Of a DNA stretch of 64,000 nucleotides, positions 46,147 to 55,348 are shown in pieces. A program made the position numbers and the translations under genes. The DNA comes from Mobilitalea sibirica (GTDB lineage Bacteria; Bacillota; Clostridia; Lachnospirales; Lachnospiraceae): the NCBI RefSeq assembly GCF_015999265.1, contig NZ_JAEAGR010000004.1, positions 186,001-250,000 on the forward strand, in the 5' to 3' direction. How positions within the stretch are numbered: position 1 is the stretch's first letter; each line of letters starts with the position of its first letter. Under the pieces are notes generated by a model. That model ran no database searches. It worked only from the letters and a program-made list of their open reading frames with translations, and was not told the DNA's origin.

Positions 46147-47568
46147 TTATTCTTCTACACCATTTGCTTCATCAATAAATGACTGCCATAAACCTTGAAC
46201 CTTCTCAACAGATTCTGCACCCGTTAAAGCTCCTGCATCCAAATCATAAGTAACATCGCCGTAATCAATTCCGGCTATTAAGGATAAGTAAGAGATTGTA
46301 CCATGATCTGGCTCATAGAATAACGGTAATGTCTCTTCCACTGCTCTCGCATCCCTAAATACTGCATAATAAGGAGTTTTCCAATCCTCATCTTCGTATC
46401 CAGGAGTAGTTTCGGTATACAGATTGTATGCAAATGCTACTTTTTCAGCTTCTTCTTTCTCTAAGTTAACCGGCATTACTACAATGTTTTCCGTGAATAC
46501 GGTCATCATTTCGCCCTTAGGTCCCTTAGGGAAGATTACAAAGCCCCAATCATCCTCCATATCTCTCCAGGTATTAACTTTATACTGTTCAGCACACTGC
46601 ATTGCAACTTTACCTTCTACAAAAGTGGAAATAAACCAATCCCAGTTAGAATCTTCCGGCTGAGGCATGTGATAACCTTTTTCATATAAGCTGTAGCCCC
46701 AGTTGAGGGCTTCTAGGAAGTTAGGTTCACCGGTTGCATTATAAAACTTACCATTCTCATCAACACCGATAAATTGTGCGTCATTGGAGAATACAGCACC
46801 TCTAAAGAAGTCCTTAGAAAAGCTTGAGATACCATATACATCGGGAGTACCATCATTATTAATATCTCTGGTTGTCTGTTTAGCGATCTCTTCTAAAGCT
46901 TCCCAAGTCCACTCACCTTTTGCCTGTAAATCATAAGGTAATTCCGGATCCAAACCTGCTTCTTCGAATAATCTCTTATTCCAGAACACACCAAGTCTTG
47001 GTTCCATTTTACCGGTAGCCATACCATAAGTATGATCAGCGAAGGTCATCATATCTCTTACCTGAGGATTCCATTTTTCCTCGTCAAAGTTAAAGTTTTC
47101 TAGGGTATCCAATGGATAAAGTAATCCTTGTTGTAACGGCGCCGCAATGAATTTCTGGTCCATAACAAATACATCCGCTAAAGGATCACCTGCCATAATA
47201 GAGGTAACAACAACTTCCTGATATTCCATCCAAGAAGCGATGTTTTGACGTTTTAATACAAAATTGTGTTTTTTCTGAATTTCCTCTCTGTAAGCCAGAG
47301 TGTCTTCTTCTCTTTGTGTCTGCGGTGCAGCAGGAGGATCAACCGTCCACCAGTCACCAATTACAACTTCCATTCCCCCTAGATCCACAGGTGCTTCCGT
47401 CGGCGTAGGCGTAGCAACTTCTTCTTCCGGTGCTGCTGCCTCTGTCGGTGCCGTAGTAGGTTCAGGATCCGCCCCATTATCGGATTCTTTTCCGCATGCA
47501 GCCAACGTTGTCATCACTAACGCTACTGCAAATAAAAATCCAATCAGTTTTTTCCAATTTAATTTCAT
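46147..47568 (-). CDS. Extracellular solute-binding lipoprotein, ABC family 1 type
   Basis: This 473-residue protein has a lipoprotein signal with lipobox LAAC (Cys25), a Glu/Ala/Thr/Pro-rich tether and a family 1 binding fold (WTVDPPAAP, AGDPLADVFVMD, WNKRLFEEAGLD). Family members usually bind oligosaccharides for CUT1-type ABC importers. No permease or ATPase gene is adjacent, so it is an orphan that must use components encoded elsewhere. It has an AAGGAGG site and its own terminator. The ligand is unknown. Confidence 0.88.
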   Translation of the reverse strand: MKLNWKKLIGFLFAVALVMTTLAACGKESDNGADPEPTTAPTEAAAPEEEVATPTPTEAPVDLGGMEVVIGDWWTVDPPAAPQTQREEDTLAYREEIQKKHNFVLKRQNIASWMEYQEVVVTSIMAGDPLADVFVMDQKFIAAPLQQGLLYPLDTLENFNFDEEKWNPQVRDMMTFADHTYGMATGKMEPRLGVFWNKRLFEEAGLDPELPYDLQAKGEWTWEALEEIAKQTTRDINNDGTPDVYGISSFSKDFFRGAVFSNDAQFIGVDENGKFYNATGEPNFLEALNWGYSLYEKGYHMPQPEDSNWDWFISTFVEGKVAMQCAEQYKVNTWRDMEDDWGFVIFPKGPKGEMMTVFTENIVVMPVNLEKEEAEKVAFAYNLYTETTPGYEDEDWKTPYYAVFRDARAVEETLPLFYEPDHGTISYLSLIAGIDYGDVTYDLDAGALTGAESVEKVQGLWQSFIDEANGVEE

Positions 47569-47748
47569 AACTTACCTCCTTTTAAATAGTAACATTATTT
47601 TATCATATTATTGTGAAAAAGGAAATATAAATTAGTTTTCGTTTCAAAATTTTTATATAAATTCAATAAAAAATATACCTTATTTATCATCTACTACTTC
47701 TAATAACTTTATCATATATATAATAGAAAGTATTCTATGGAGAAAAGC

Positions 47749-49083
47749 ATGCTTGCATTTTTAAAATCCATAAACCAGTTTATCTGGAGCATACCTATGC
47801 CCGCACTTTTATTTGGCGTTCATATATATTTTACTATACATTTAAAGGGTATTCAGAGATATATCGGAAAAGCCATCCGTTTATCTGTAACTCCGGAAAA
47901 AGGTGTAGAAGGTGATTTAAGTGGATTTGGATCTTTAACCGCAACCCTGGCTGCTACCATTGGTACCGGTAATATTGTAGGTATCTCTACCGCAGTTGTC
48001 CTTGGAGGTCCCGGTGCTATTCTTTGGTGCTGGCTCACCGGTATTCTGGGAATGGCCACTTCCTATGCAGAGTGTTTTTTAGGTGTGTTATATCGGAGGA
48101 AAACAGAGGACGGTAGTTTTTTAGGAGGTCCGATGTATGCATTGGAATACGGTCTTAAGAAAAAATGGCTGGCTGTACTATTCTGTTTTTTTACTCTAAT
48201 TGCTTCCTTTGGAGTTGGATGTTCTACACAGGCAAGAGCTGTGACAGAGACTTTAAAATCTCAATATGGACTACCCGAGTATGGGGTAGGTATCTGTGTT
48301 GCTATCTTAGTTGGTCTGGTTATTGTCGGTGGAGTAAAATCCATAGGGAAGATTTGTACAAAACTGGTTCCTGCCATGGGTTTTTTCTATATATTCGGGT
48401 GTTTTATTATACTAATTATTAATCTTCCTTATATCATTCCCGCATTTAAAACAATACTATCCTCGGCTTTTCTTCCCTCCAAGCTTCCTGCTTCCGTTAC
48501 CGGAGGATTTATCGGAGCTACTTTAAAATCTGCTGCCAGATATGGTATTGCCAGAGGATTATTTACGAACGAGGCCGGACTTGGTTCTGCTGCAATTGCA
48601 GCTGCGGGAGCAAAGACATCACACCCGTCCCGACAAGCCTTAATTTCCATGAGCGCAACCTTTTGGGATACGGTTGTTATGTGCCTAGTGACAGGCCTTG
48701 TTATTATAACTAATCTATTGAAAAACCCTGACTCAGTTGAGGGTTACTCCTATGCAGAATATACCACCGCCGCTTTTGCTGTCCTGCCCTTTGGCAGTCG
48801 GATTTTAGGGATTTCCTTAGTTGCTTTCGCTTTTGCCACCCTAATCGGTTGGTCTTATTTTGGTGAAAAAGCAATCGATTACTTATTCGGAAAAGCAGGC
48901 ATAAGTACCTACCGCATATGCTATATTGTTATGATATTCGTAGGTTCCATAATGTCTCTTGATCTTGTCTGGGAGTTAACTGATTTTGTTAACGCCTTAA
49001 TGGCTCTTCCAAACCTGCTCTGTTTATTACTACTTCGTAAACAGATTACTCCATACCTAAAAAAAAGACCGTTTCATAAGTAG
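47749..49083 (+). CDS. Sodium:alanine symporter, AGCS family
   Basis: The 444-residue protein has about eleven membrane segments. It carries the AGCS motifs ATIGTGNIVGIS, LGMATSYAECFLGVLYR and GLFTNEAGLGSA. The family imports alanine or glycine with sodium. The start is likely the ATG at 47749, six bases after GGAG; the ATG at 47737 precedes that site. It stands alone, divergent from the solute-binding protein. Confidence 0.9.
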   Translation: MLAFLKSINQFIWSIPMPALLFGVHIYFTIHLKGIQRYIGKAIRLSVTPEKGVEGDLSGFGSLTATLAATIGTGNIVGISTAVVLGGPGAILWCWLTGILGMATSYAECFLGVLYRRKTEDGSFLGGPMYALEYGLKKKWLAVLFCFFTLIASFGVGCSTQARAVTETLKSQYGLPEYGVGICVAILVGLVIVGGVKSIGKICTKLVPAMGFFYIFGCFIILIINLPYIIPAFKTILSSAFLPSKLPASVTGGFIGATLKSAARYGIARGLFTNEAGLGSAAIAAAGAKTSHPSRQALISMSATFWDTVVMCLVTGLVIITNLLKNPDSVEGYSYAEYTTAAFAVLPFGSRILGISLVAFAFATLIGWSYFGEKAIDYLFGKAGISTYRICYIVMIFVGSIMSLDLVWELTDFVNALMALPNLLCLLLLRKQITPYLKKRPFHK

Positions 49084-49204
49084 GTGACTTTGTTAAGACA
49101 TAGCCACGAGCGTCACGCTTCGCGAGACAGCTCGGGTTCGCGGGCGCGTTCAAGTACTTCTAAGAAAGCTTAGAGCACTCTCACTTTGCCTTCGTATAAA
49201 TAAT

Positions 49205-49272
49205 AGGATCCCGTAACACACTTTATGAAAGAAACCAATTACCACGAACTTCACTATGTGTGTGGGGATCCT
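49205..49272. terminator. Hairpin between the symporter and DJ-1 genes
   Basis: AGGATCCC with following ACACAC pairs with GTGTGTG and GGGATCCT around a loop of about 38 bases. It lies between two convergent genes and could serve both. The region just before it (49100-49145) is GC-rich and shows no gene. Confidence 0.45.
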
Positions 49273-49328
49273 TATATTCTTAAATGATACATTAATGTTA
49301 TAAATCCACTTCGTTTGTAAAAGAAATC

Positions 49329-49886
49329 TTAAGTATAGTAACGGTATTGAATCGCTTTTGCAATTTTTTGGGCTTCCTCTTCATTTTTTAATCTTTTTAT
49401 CAGCGAAAGCGAAAAATCAATTGCTGTACCCAAGCCTTTACTAGTTACAATGTTACCATCAGCAACTACTTCTGTATCCAAATATTTGGCGCCAATTAAA
49501 CTATCCTCAAATCCGGGATAACAGGTTGCACTCTTTCCGTTTAGCAAACCCTTCGTACCTAATATTTTGGGCGCCGCACAGATTGCTGCCAACAACTTAC
49601 CCTTTGAATTAAACTCTTGTAACAGACGGCCTAAACCGTCATGCATTAACAGATTGGTAGTTCCTGGCATCCCACCGGGCAACACAAGCATATCAGCATT
49701 CTCATATTCAACTTCTTCAAACAAAAGATCTGCAGTTGTGGTTATCTGATGGGAACCTGTCACTTCTTTATTACCTGTTACAGATACCATTAGGACTTCA
49801 ATTGCTGCTCTCCTAAGTAAATCAACAACCGTAAGCGCTTCAATCTCTTCAAAACCTTCCGCCAAAAAAACATATACCTTAGACAT
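49329..49886 (-). CDS. DJ-1/PfpI family protein (YajL/ThiJ-like)
   Basis: The 185-residue protein has the DJ-1 fold with the acidic EGFEEIE loop and nucleophile-elbow Cys103 in LAAICAAPKIL, followed by the GLLNGKSATCYP segment. These proteins are linked to oxidative or carbonyl stress, glyoxalase III or deglycase activity; the reaction is debated. The start at 49886 follows AAAGGAG; the frame extends to 49967 without a site. Confidence 0.88.
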   Translation of the reverse strand: MSKVYVFLAEGFEEIEALTVVDLLRRAAIEVLMVSVTGNKEVTGSHQITTTADLLFEEVEYENADMLVLPGGMPGTTNLLMHDGLGRLLQEFNSKGKLLAAICAAPKILGTKGLLNGKSATCYPGFEDSLIGAKYLDTEVVADGNIVTSKGLGTAIDFSLSLIKRLKNEEEAQKIAKAIQYRYYT

Positions 49887-50071
49887 AACTTCTCCTTTCT
49901 TCTTGTAGTTCTTTGGGAACATATTGAATGTATATAAAAAACATATCATCATTTCATATGCATTCAAACCCTTCGTTTTAGCCTAGGTTGTTCCTATCAT
50001 CTATCTTTCTACGATTCATTATACCTATTTTTCCACATCTATTCAATAGAACCGTTCCATAAACAATGAAA

Positions 50072-51778
50072 TTATGCCTCAACCATCAGACTTGAAACAC
50101 CAATATTTTTTAATGTCATAATTGGTTTACAGTCTGTTCCTTTTTTACTACATCCTATCGGACATACCTTTAATAAATAGCACCCCTCATAATCTGCCTC
50201 AAATTCAAAACAGCCGCAACAGGTAACCACTTCACAATACATCAATGTTTTTTTCTCATTAAATATTTTATAAAGTTTTACTTCATAATCATGACTACCA
50301 CAGCAACCGCAACCCCAGATACATCCAAATATAATCCCCGGTTTAATCAAACATTCCGGGCAAGGTTCTTCTTTCGGACATGGTAATGGCACCGGTAAAA
50401 TTCGATATTCAATTCGAGTCCGCGTCTTAGGGTATGGTATCGGTACCCGAATAGGATATGGAACATACTCTACCCGTGTTTCCTGTTCCGGACATGGAGG
50501 ACACGGTCTCGGTTCCGGACACGGCGGACACGGTTGTGGCTCCGGACACGGTGGACATGGCGGACATGGCTCCGGCTCTGGACATGGCGGACACGGTCTT
50601 GGTTCTGGACACGGTGGACATGGTTGCTGCTCCGGACACGGCGGACATGGTTGTGGCTCCGGACACGGTGGACATGGCGGACACGGCTCTGGTTCCGGAG
50701 CCGGAATTGGAGCAGGAACTTCTTCAGGTATTTCAGGAGGAGTTGGCGAAACCTCCCCACATTCTACTCCGCCTTCAAAAGGATATAAATGAAATTCAAA
50801 ACCACTTCTTGCATTCACTGCAAAGGAACGTAATGCGGCATTACCTGATACGGTTCCTCCTGTCGGATGTGCATGGAACATTGCCTGAGGAGCCAGAATA
50901 CTTCCCCAAATTGCTGCTGGTACCTCCATATGAATATTATCAGCATCTTCAAATACATAGAGTGTTCGGTTCGCCAATCGTTCTTCTCCCCAGAGACCAT
51001 ATTGCAGATGTGCACGGCTTCCGGTACGAAAGATTACGATACCTAGACTTCCTTCCGGTATTTCAAATCTTATTTCCTTATCTAATATTCCATTCGGTCT
51101 AACATCAATTAAGAATACATTCTGTACCGGATCATCTCCACGCAATATCCACTCATGGTAATGCTCCGTAACGGTACCGGTTGGCTCCAGCCCGGTAATA
51201 CATTCATGGTAATCTTCTATACTTTCTCTTGCATCTCTAAAAAATCCTTGTACATCAGCACCGATTCTTGACGCAGGGATATATCTTGGAATATCATAAC
51301 TGGATATAGCATAGTGGCTTCCTCTGTCACTGGGTCTCCAATACTGACTTCCTCCATTTGCTTGATATAATGACATTAATTCCTGTATCTGATCTTGTGT
51401 TCCGTCTTTACCTATCATGTAAGTACTTCCGCCGGCCGCACGAAAATCTCCTCCGGCAACAACATGACCTATAACAACCAGCGGCCCCTGCATTGCAATA
51501 TCCTTCCCAACTAAAAATCTTACAAAATCCGGACTATATCCGGTTCCTACCAGGTTTCCCTCATTACCGTAAGCAAGACTTAACCCCCTGGGACTGACAA
51601 AATTACCGCCAACTGCCATGGCTCCTTTTGTATCTACGATGTTATTAGCATCTTCAAATATAATAGCGTTGAAATAAGAAGCGATTCCAAACGGCTGTCC
51701 AACGACATCGTACCAATTGATATCCTCGTAAGGTACACCCGCATATGAATAAGCTTCCCCGTTAATGTTATTATACAT
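50072..51778 (-). CDS. Choice-of-anchor-A domain protein with PCPPCPE repeats
   Basis: The 568-residue protein has an N-terminal domain (about 1-330) of the choice-of-anchor-A type: FNAIIFEDANNI, KGAMAVGGNF, GHVVAGGDF and the distal WGSILAPQAMFHAHPTG. It is followed by a Pro/Cys array of seven PCPPCPE-like units (about 360-435), a basic Pro/Arg strand, and a Cys-rich C-terminal beta domain (CIWGCGCCG, CCGC). It has no signal peptide. The start is the ATG at 51778 behind AGGAGGT. It may be a cross-linked surface, coat or exosporium protein; this is inferred from composition. Confidence 0.7.
   Translation of the reverse strand: MYNNINGEAYSYAGVPYEDINWYDVVGQPFGIASYFNAIIFEDANNIVDTKGAMAVGGNFVSPRGLSLAYGNEGNLVGTGYSPDFVRFLVGKDIAMQGPLVVIGHVVAGGDFRAAGGSTYMIGKDGTQDQIQELMSLYQANGGSQYWRPSDRGSHYAISSYDIPRYIPASRIGADVQGFFRDARESIEDYHECITGLEPTGTVTEHYHEWILRGDDPVQNVFLIDVRPNGILDKEIRFEIPEGSLGIVIFRTGSRAHLQYGLWGEERLANRTLYVFEDADNIHMEVPAAIWGSILAPQAMFHAHPTGGTVSGNAALRSFAVNARSGFEFHLYPFEGGVECGEVSPTPPEIPEEVPAPIPAPEPEPCPPCPPCPEPQPCPPCPEQQPCPPCPEPRPCPPCPEPEPCPPCPPCPEPQPCPPCPEPRPCPPCPEQETRVEYVPYPIRVPIPYPKTRTRIEYRILPVPLPCPKEEPCPECLIKPGIIFGCIWGCGCCGSHDYEVKLYKIFNEKKTLMYCEVVTCCGCFEFEADYEGCYLLKVCPIGCSKKGTDCKPIMTLKNIGVSSLMVEA
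50486..50700 (-). repeat. Coding minisatellite for the PCPPCPE array
   Basis: Repeats of 18-27 bases encode the Pro-Cys array. The DNA is visibly richer in GC than its neighbours because of Pro, Cys and Gly-complement codons. Copy number is prone to change by slippage or recombination. Confidence 0.7.
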
Positions 51779-51983
51779 ATTAACCTCCTGAAAAGACATC
51801 GGATTCCTACATATCCTATATTCTCAATTCAGTTTATTCACCAGATGAATAATCGTGCAGGATTTATAGTTTATTACTGCTAAGGGATATGAATATATTA
51901 GATATTTACAAAAAAGTTCAAAAGATGCTAAAATAGAATTGACAAACAGTTAATACATTATATGATTTTGGAGGTGTTAAAAG

Positions 51984-52706
51984 TTGAGAGAATTAGATTC
52001 CTTGGTCATGGATGCAAAAAATGATCAAATAATCTTTAATGAACTTATTACGAAACATGAGTTCTACATTTTAAAGTGCGCCTCTAAAGTAACACGCCGA
52101 TACATAACAAAAAGTGATGATGAGTGGTCCATTGCATTGTTGGCATTTACACAGGCCATTGAAAGCTATGACTTGGAAAAGGGACGCTTTCTAAGTTTTG
52201 CCGATCTACTTATCCAAAGACGTTTAGTTGATTATATACGAAAACAAAGTAAATATACTCATGAATTATCTGTTGATCCCATTGTATTTGATACCGAGCC
52301 GGAAGAAGAGGATGAGAATATATCACTAAAACTGGCTGTGGCTGAAAAGGTATCAATAGAAGAACAAAAAGATCTTAAGTATGAAATTGAAGCAATTAAT
52401 CAAACCTTTTCCCTATACGGATTTACTTTTTATGATCTGACAAGCTGTTCTCCTAAAGCTAAAAAGACCAAAACTGTCTGCGCCAAAGCTGTGAATTATA
52501 TGTTGCAGAACACTATGTTAATCAATGAATTACGGGATACAAAGCAATTACCATTAAAAATAATTGAGAAAAATGCAAAGCTACCCCGAAAAATAATAGA
52601 ACGACATCGAAAATATATAATAGCAGCGATAGAAATACTTTCCGGAGGGTATCCATATCTCGCAGAGTACTTGCATTATATTAGAGAGGAGAATGGTATA
52701 GAATGA
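51984..52706 (+). CDS. sigI: RNA polymerase sigma factor SigI
   Basis: This 240-residue sigma-70 family factor matches the SigI type: an N-terminal region 2 with DDEWSIALLAFTQAIESYD and LLIQRRLVDYIRKQSK, and a SigI-specific C-terminal domain ending LSGGYPYLAEYLHYIREE. The start is TTG at 51984 behind GGAGGTG. The stop overlaps the start of the RsgI gene (ATGA), so sensor and sigma factor are coupled. In cellulolytic Clostridia SigI factors control polysaccharide-degrading genes; in Bacillus they respond to heat and envelope stress. Confidence 0.93.
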   Translation: MRELDSLVMDAKNDQIIFNELITKHEFYILKCASKVTRRYITKSDDEWSIALLAFTQAIESYDLEKGRFLSFADLLIQRRLVDYIRKQSKYTHELSVDPIVFDTEPEEEDENISLKLAVAEKVSIEEQKDLKYEIEAINQTFSLYGFTFYDLTSCSPKAKKTKTVCAKAVNYMLQNTMLINELRDTKQLPLKIIEKNAKLPRKIIERHRKYIIAAIEILSGGYPYLAEYLHYIREENGIE

Positions 52707-54346
52707 AAGCTGTTATAGTTGAAATAAAAGAGAATATTGCTGTTGTCCTTTCTGATAATGGATGTGTTGAAAAAGTCAAAAACAACAATTATGAGATAGG
52801 ACAGGTGATTCACATTAGCAATCCAATGAATAAATTTTCAAAAAAAGTTGCAGCCTTTGTAGCATCTACAGCTGCATTACTGCTATTGGGAGTTGGTACC
52901 TGGGCATATGCAAGCCCCTACTCCTATGTAAGTCTTGATGTTAATCCTTCTATTGAGTATACAGTAAACCGCTTTGATATGGTCCTTCGTGTGAAAGCAG
53001 TTAATGATGACGGTGAAGAGATACTTCAGGAAATCAACTTGAAGGACTTAACAAATAAATCGATCCAAGAAGCTTTACTTAAAACTGTAGATCAAATATC
53101 TGAACAAGGTTACTTTAATGAGAATACCGAAGGCGGTATTGTAATAACGACCTCAGGCAAAGACTCAGAGAAGGCTGAAGAACTTGCTCAGGAATTGCTA
53201 TCGGATATAGAACATGAGGTTGAAGAAAATGGTGACGAAGTTATCGTTGAAGCTTTAAGCGTTGGCTTAGAAAGAGTAGAACAAGCCAGAGCATTAGGCG
53301 TAACACCTGGTAAACTTAACTTAGTTGAGAAGTTAAAGGAATCATCTTCCGACCCTGATAGTGTTAACTTGGAAGAGTGGTTGAATAAACCTGTTAAGGA
53401 TATCATGAAAGCCACTAAGGATAACATATTATTATCATCAACTACAAATTCTACTATAGAAGATACGCTCGTAAAGGAAAGCGAAGAGGATGATCAAACT
53501 GTAGAAACAACTGAAGATAATGTTCAACTTATAAAAGAGGAAGAAGAAGCAGCGGTAGACCTTATCAAAGAAGAAGTAAAAAGAAACGCTGAACTGGCTA
53601 AAGAGGAAGCAAAAAGGAATGCTGAATTAGCCAAAGAAGAAGCAAAGAGAAATGCCGAACTGGCTAAGGAAGAGGCTAAACGTATCTTTGAGCAAGCCAA
53701 GGAAGAAGCAAAAGGTTTATCAGGGTCTGCAAGAGCAGAAGCTGAAAGAAATGCTGAAAGAGCCAAGAATGATGCTGAAAAAAATGCTGAATTAGCCAAA
53801 GAAGAGGCTGAAAGAGCTGCTGAAAGAGCCAAGAATGAGGCTGAAAGAGCTGCCGAAAGAGCCAAGGATGAGGCTGAAAGAGCTGCTGAAAGAGCCAAGA
53901 ATGAGGCTGAAAAGGCTACGAATAAGACCAAAAGAGCTACCGAAAAGGTCAAGGATGAGGCCGAAAAGGCTGCTGAGAGAGCCAAGGATGAGGCTGAAAG
54001 AAATGCCGAAAGAGCCAAGGATGAGGCCGAAAAGGCTGCTGAGAGAGCCAAGGATGAGGCTGAAAGGGCTGCTGAGAGAGCCAAGGATGAGGCTGAAAAG
54101 GCTGCTGAGAGAGCCAAGGATGAGGCTGAAAGAAATGCCGAAAGAGCCAAAGATGAGGCTGAAAAGGCTACTGAAAGAGCTACAGAGGCTCTCGAGAATG
54201 ATAATGACGAAGATGCTAATGAGAACTCTGTAGAAAATGACAATGAGAACAACCCCATGATTATCGATGAAGCCCATGATGGCGAAGAGGATAATGGTAA
54301 CAGAGGTAATGCCTCCAACGGTAACGGAAACGGCCGTCGTAATTAA
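52703..54346 (+). CDS. rsgI: RsgI-like anti-sigma factor with LEA-like 11-residue repeat outer domain
   Basis: This 547-residue membrane anti-sigma factor has an RsgI N-terminal SigI-binding domain (about 1-45), a membrane span (about 48-69) and the conserved outer domain with SLDVNPSIEY, where RsgI proteins self-cleave between Asn81 and Pro82. Beyond about residue 280 the sequence is about twenty 11-residue units of the type AERAKDEAEKA or ELAKEEAKRNA, then an Asn/Gly tail. No carbohydrate-binding or enzyme domain is present. The regular 11-mer recalls LEA group 3 proteins and long helices. It probably senses envelope or wall state rather than sugars, which is an inference. Confidence 0.9.
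   Translation: MKAVIVEIKENIAVVLSDNGCVEKVKNNNYEIGQVIHISNPMNKFSKKVAAFVASTAALLLLGVGTWAYASPYSYVSLDVNPSIEYTVNRFDMVLRVKAVNDDGEEILQEINLKDLTNKSIQEALLKTVDQISEQGYFNENTEGGIVITTSGKDSEKAEELAQELLSDIEHEVEENGDEVIVEALSVGLERVEQARALGVTPGKLNLVEKLKESSSDPDSVNLEEWLNKPVKDIMKATKDNILLSSTTNSTIEDTLVKESEEDDQTVETTEDNVQLIKEEEEAAVDLIKEEVKRNAELAKEEAKRNAELAKEEAKRNAELAKEEAKRIFEQAKEEAKGLSGSARAEAERNAERAKNDAEKNAELAKEEAERAAERAKNEAERAAERAKDEAERAAERAKNEAEKATNKTKRATEKVKDEAEKAAERAKDEAERNAERAKDEAEKAAERAKDEAERAAERAKDEAEKAAERAKDEAERNAERAKDEAEKATERATEALENDNDEDANENSVENDNENNPMIIDEAHDGEEDNGNRGNASNGNGNGRRN
53545..54190 (+). repeat. 33-bp coding repeats in rsgI
   Basis: About twenty in-frame copies of a 33-bp unit, for example GCTGAAAGAGCCAAGGATGA followed by GGCTGAAAAG, give the 11-residue protein repeat. 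Late copies are almost identical at DNA level, which points to recent expansion. Confidence 0.85.
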
Positions 54347-54452
54347 TTAAATGTATTCTAGCTGTTAAAACGACCTATAAGACTTTAAACATCAGTATAT
54401 ATAACTTATATTTAGCCAGTTACTTAATTATATATAGATAATCCCCCAAATA

Positions 54453-54503
54453 CTAAGAGCCACCGCCAGAATGTCAATATAGCATTTCCACGGTGGCTCT
54501 TAG
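54453..54503 (+). terminator. Terminator after sigI-rsgI
   Basis: A perfect 13-bp stem CTAAGAGCCACCG/CGGTGGCTCTTAG with a 25-base loop is followed by TTCTATTTCT. It lies between convergent genes (rsgI and the Ktr regulatory gene) within the gene-free stretch 54347-54658; the rest of that stretch is plain AT-rich spacer. Confidence 0.75.
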
Positions 54504-54658
54504 TTCTATTTCTCTACACTACCAAAAATAAACATATCTATCTTATATCATATCCTCTTTATGGAATATTTTAGGAAGTGTAAAACAGTTTATGACTCTG
54601 GTAATAAATACCATCTTCTAGTGAGAATTAGATTATACAATCTATGTTATTCCGGTTT

Positions 54659-55336
54659 CTACTTACCGTTCATGAGATAGTTTTCAAATTTTTGTATATG
54701 ATCTCTTTTTCCCACCACTACCATCACATCGTTTTCATACAACACCAATTCAGGCGTAATATCCGTTGTTGTTTTATGATTATGTTCTACCGCAATGATA
54801 TTTAACTTAAATCTTTTTCGAAGACTTGCCTGCAATACCGTCTGGCCTGCTATTTTTGAAGTCAGCTTAAGCTCCGATATAGTAATCCCGTCATTTAATG
54901 AGATATAATCCATAACACGGGAGGAAATCAGGCGTCTGGCTAAACGAAGTGCCATATCATGTTCCGGATATATGACTTCCGCTCCAATTTTCTCTAACAC
55001 TTTACCCTGTTCCTTACTGAGTGCTTTAGCAATCACCCTTGGAACACCTAAGCTGATTACATTGAGAGTTGTTAGAATACTAATATCAATTTTTTCACCA
55101 ATACATACGATAACCGTACCACAATTTTGTACCCCTGCTTCTTCCAAAGTTTCTTTTGAAAGATCATTTACAACAAATGCGTTATCCGTATAGCTTCTTA
55201 TATTTTTTATCTTACTTTCGTTACTGTCTAATACCAGAACTTCTTTCTTAGCCTCCGCCAGTGATATAGCCAAAGCAGTACCAAAACGTCCTAGTCCTAT
55301 CACTCCAAATTCAATACTTGGTTTATGATTTAACAC
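54659..55336 (-). CDS. Potassium uptake regulatory subunit, TrkA/KtrA type
   Basis: The 225-residue protein has an RCK_N Rossmann domain (FGVIGLGRFGTALA with GxGxxG) and an RCK_C domain (about 140-220, ENDVMVVVGKR). It gates the adjacent membrane subunit in response to nucleotides such as ATP/ADP, NADH or c-di-AMP. The start is GTG at 55336 behind AGGAGG. It is the second RCK protein of the cluster, very similar to the one at 56796. Confidence 0.9.
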   Translation of the reverse strand: MLNHKPSIEFGVIGLGRFGTALAISLAEAKKEVLVLDSNESKIKNIRSYTDNAFVVNDLSKETLEEAGVQNCGTVIVCIGEKIDISILTTLNVISLGVPRVIAKALSKEQGKVLEKIGAEVIYPEHDMALRLARRLISSRVMDYISLNDGITISELKLTSKIAGQTVLQASLRKRFKLNIIAVEHNHKTTTDITPELVLYENDVMVVVGKRDHIQKFENYLMNGK

Positions 55337-55348
55337 AATTGTATCCTC

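Noticed and set aside
50427-51102. Long open frames in other frames across the PCPPCPE region
   Set aside because: They are by-products of the coding repeats, with no ribosome binding site and repetitive Met/Asp/Thr composition.
51939-51966. TTGACA-16-TATGAT promoter for sigI
   Set aside because: The predicted start would fall inside the ribosome binding site at 51970-51976, leaving no usable leader; a SigI-type promoter was not recognised either.
53524-54318. 264-codon open frame antisense to rsgI
   Set aside because: It is created by the 33-bp repeats read on the other strand, giving only Ser/Ala/Leu repeats.
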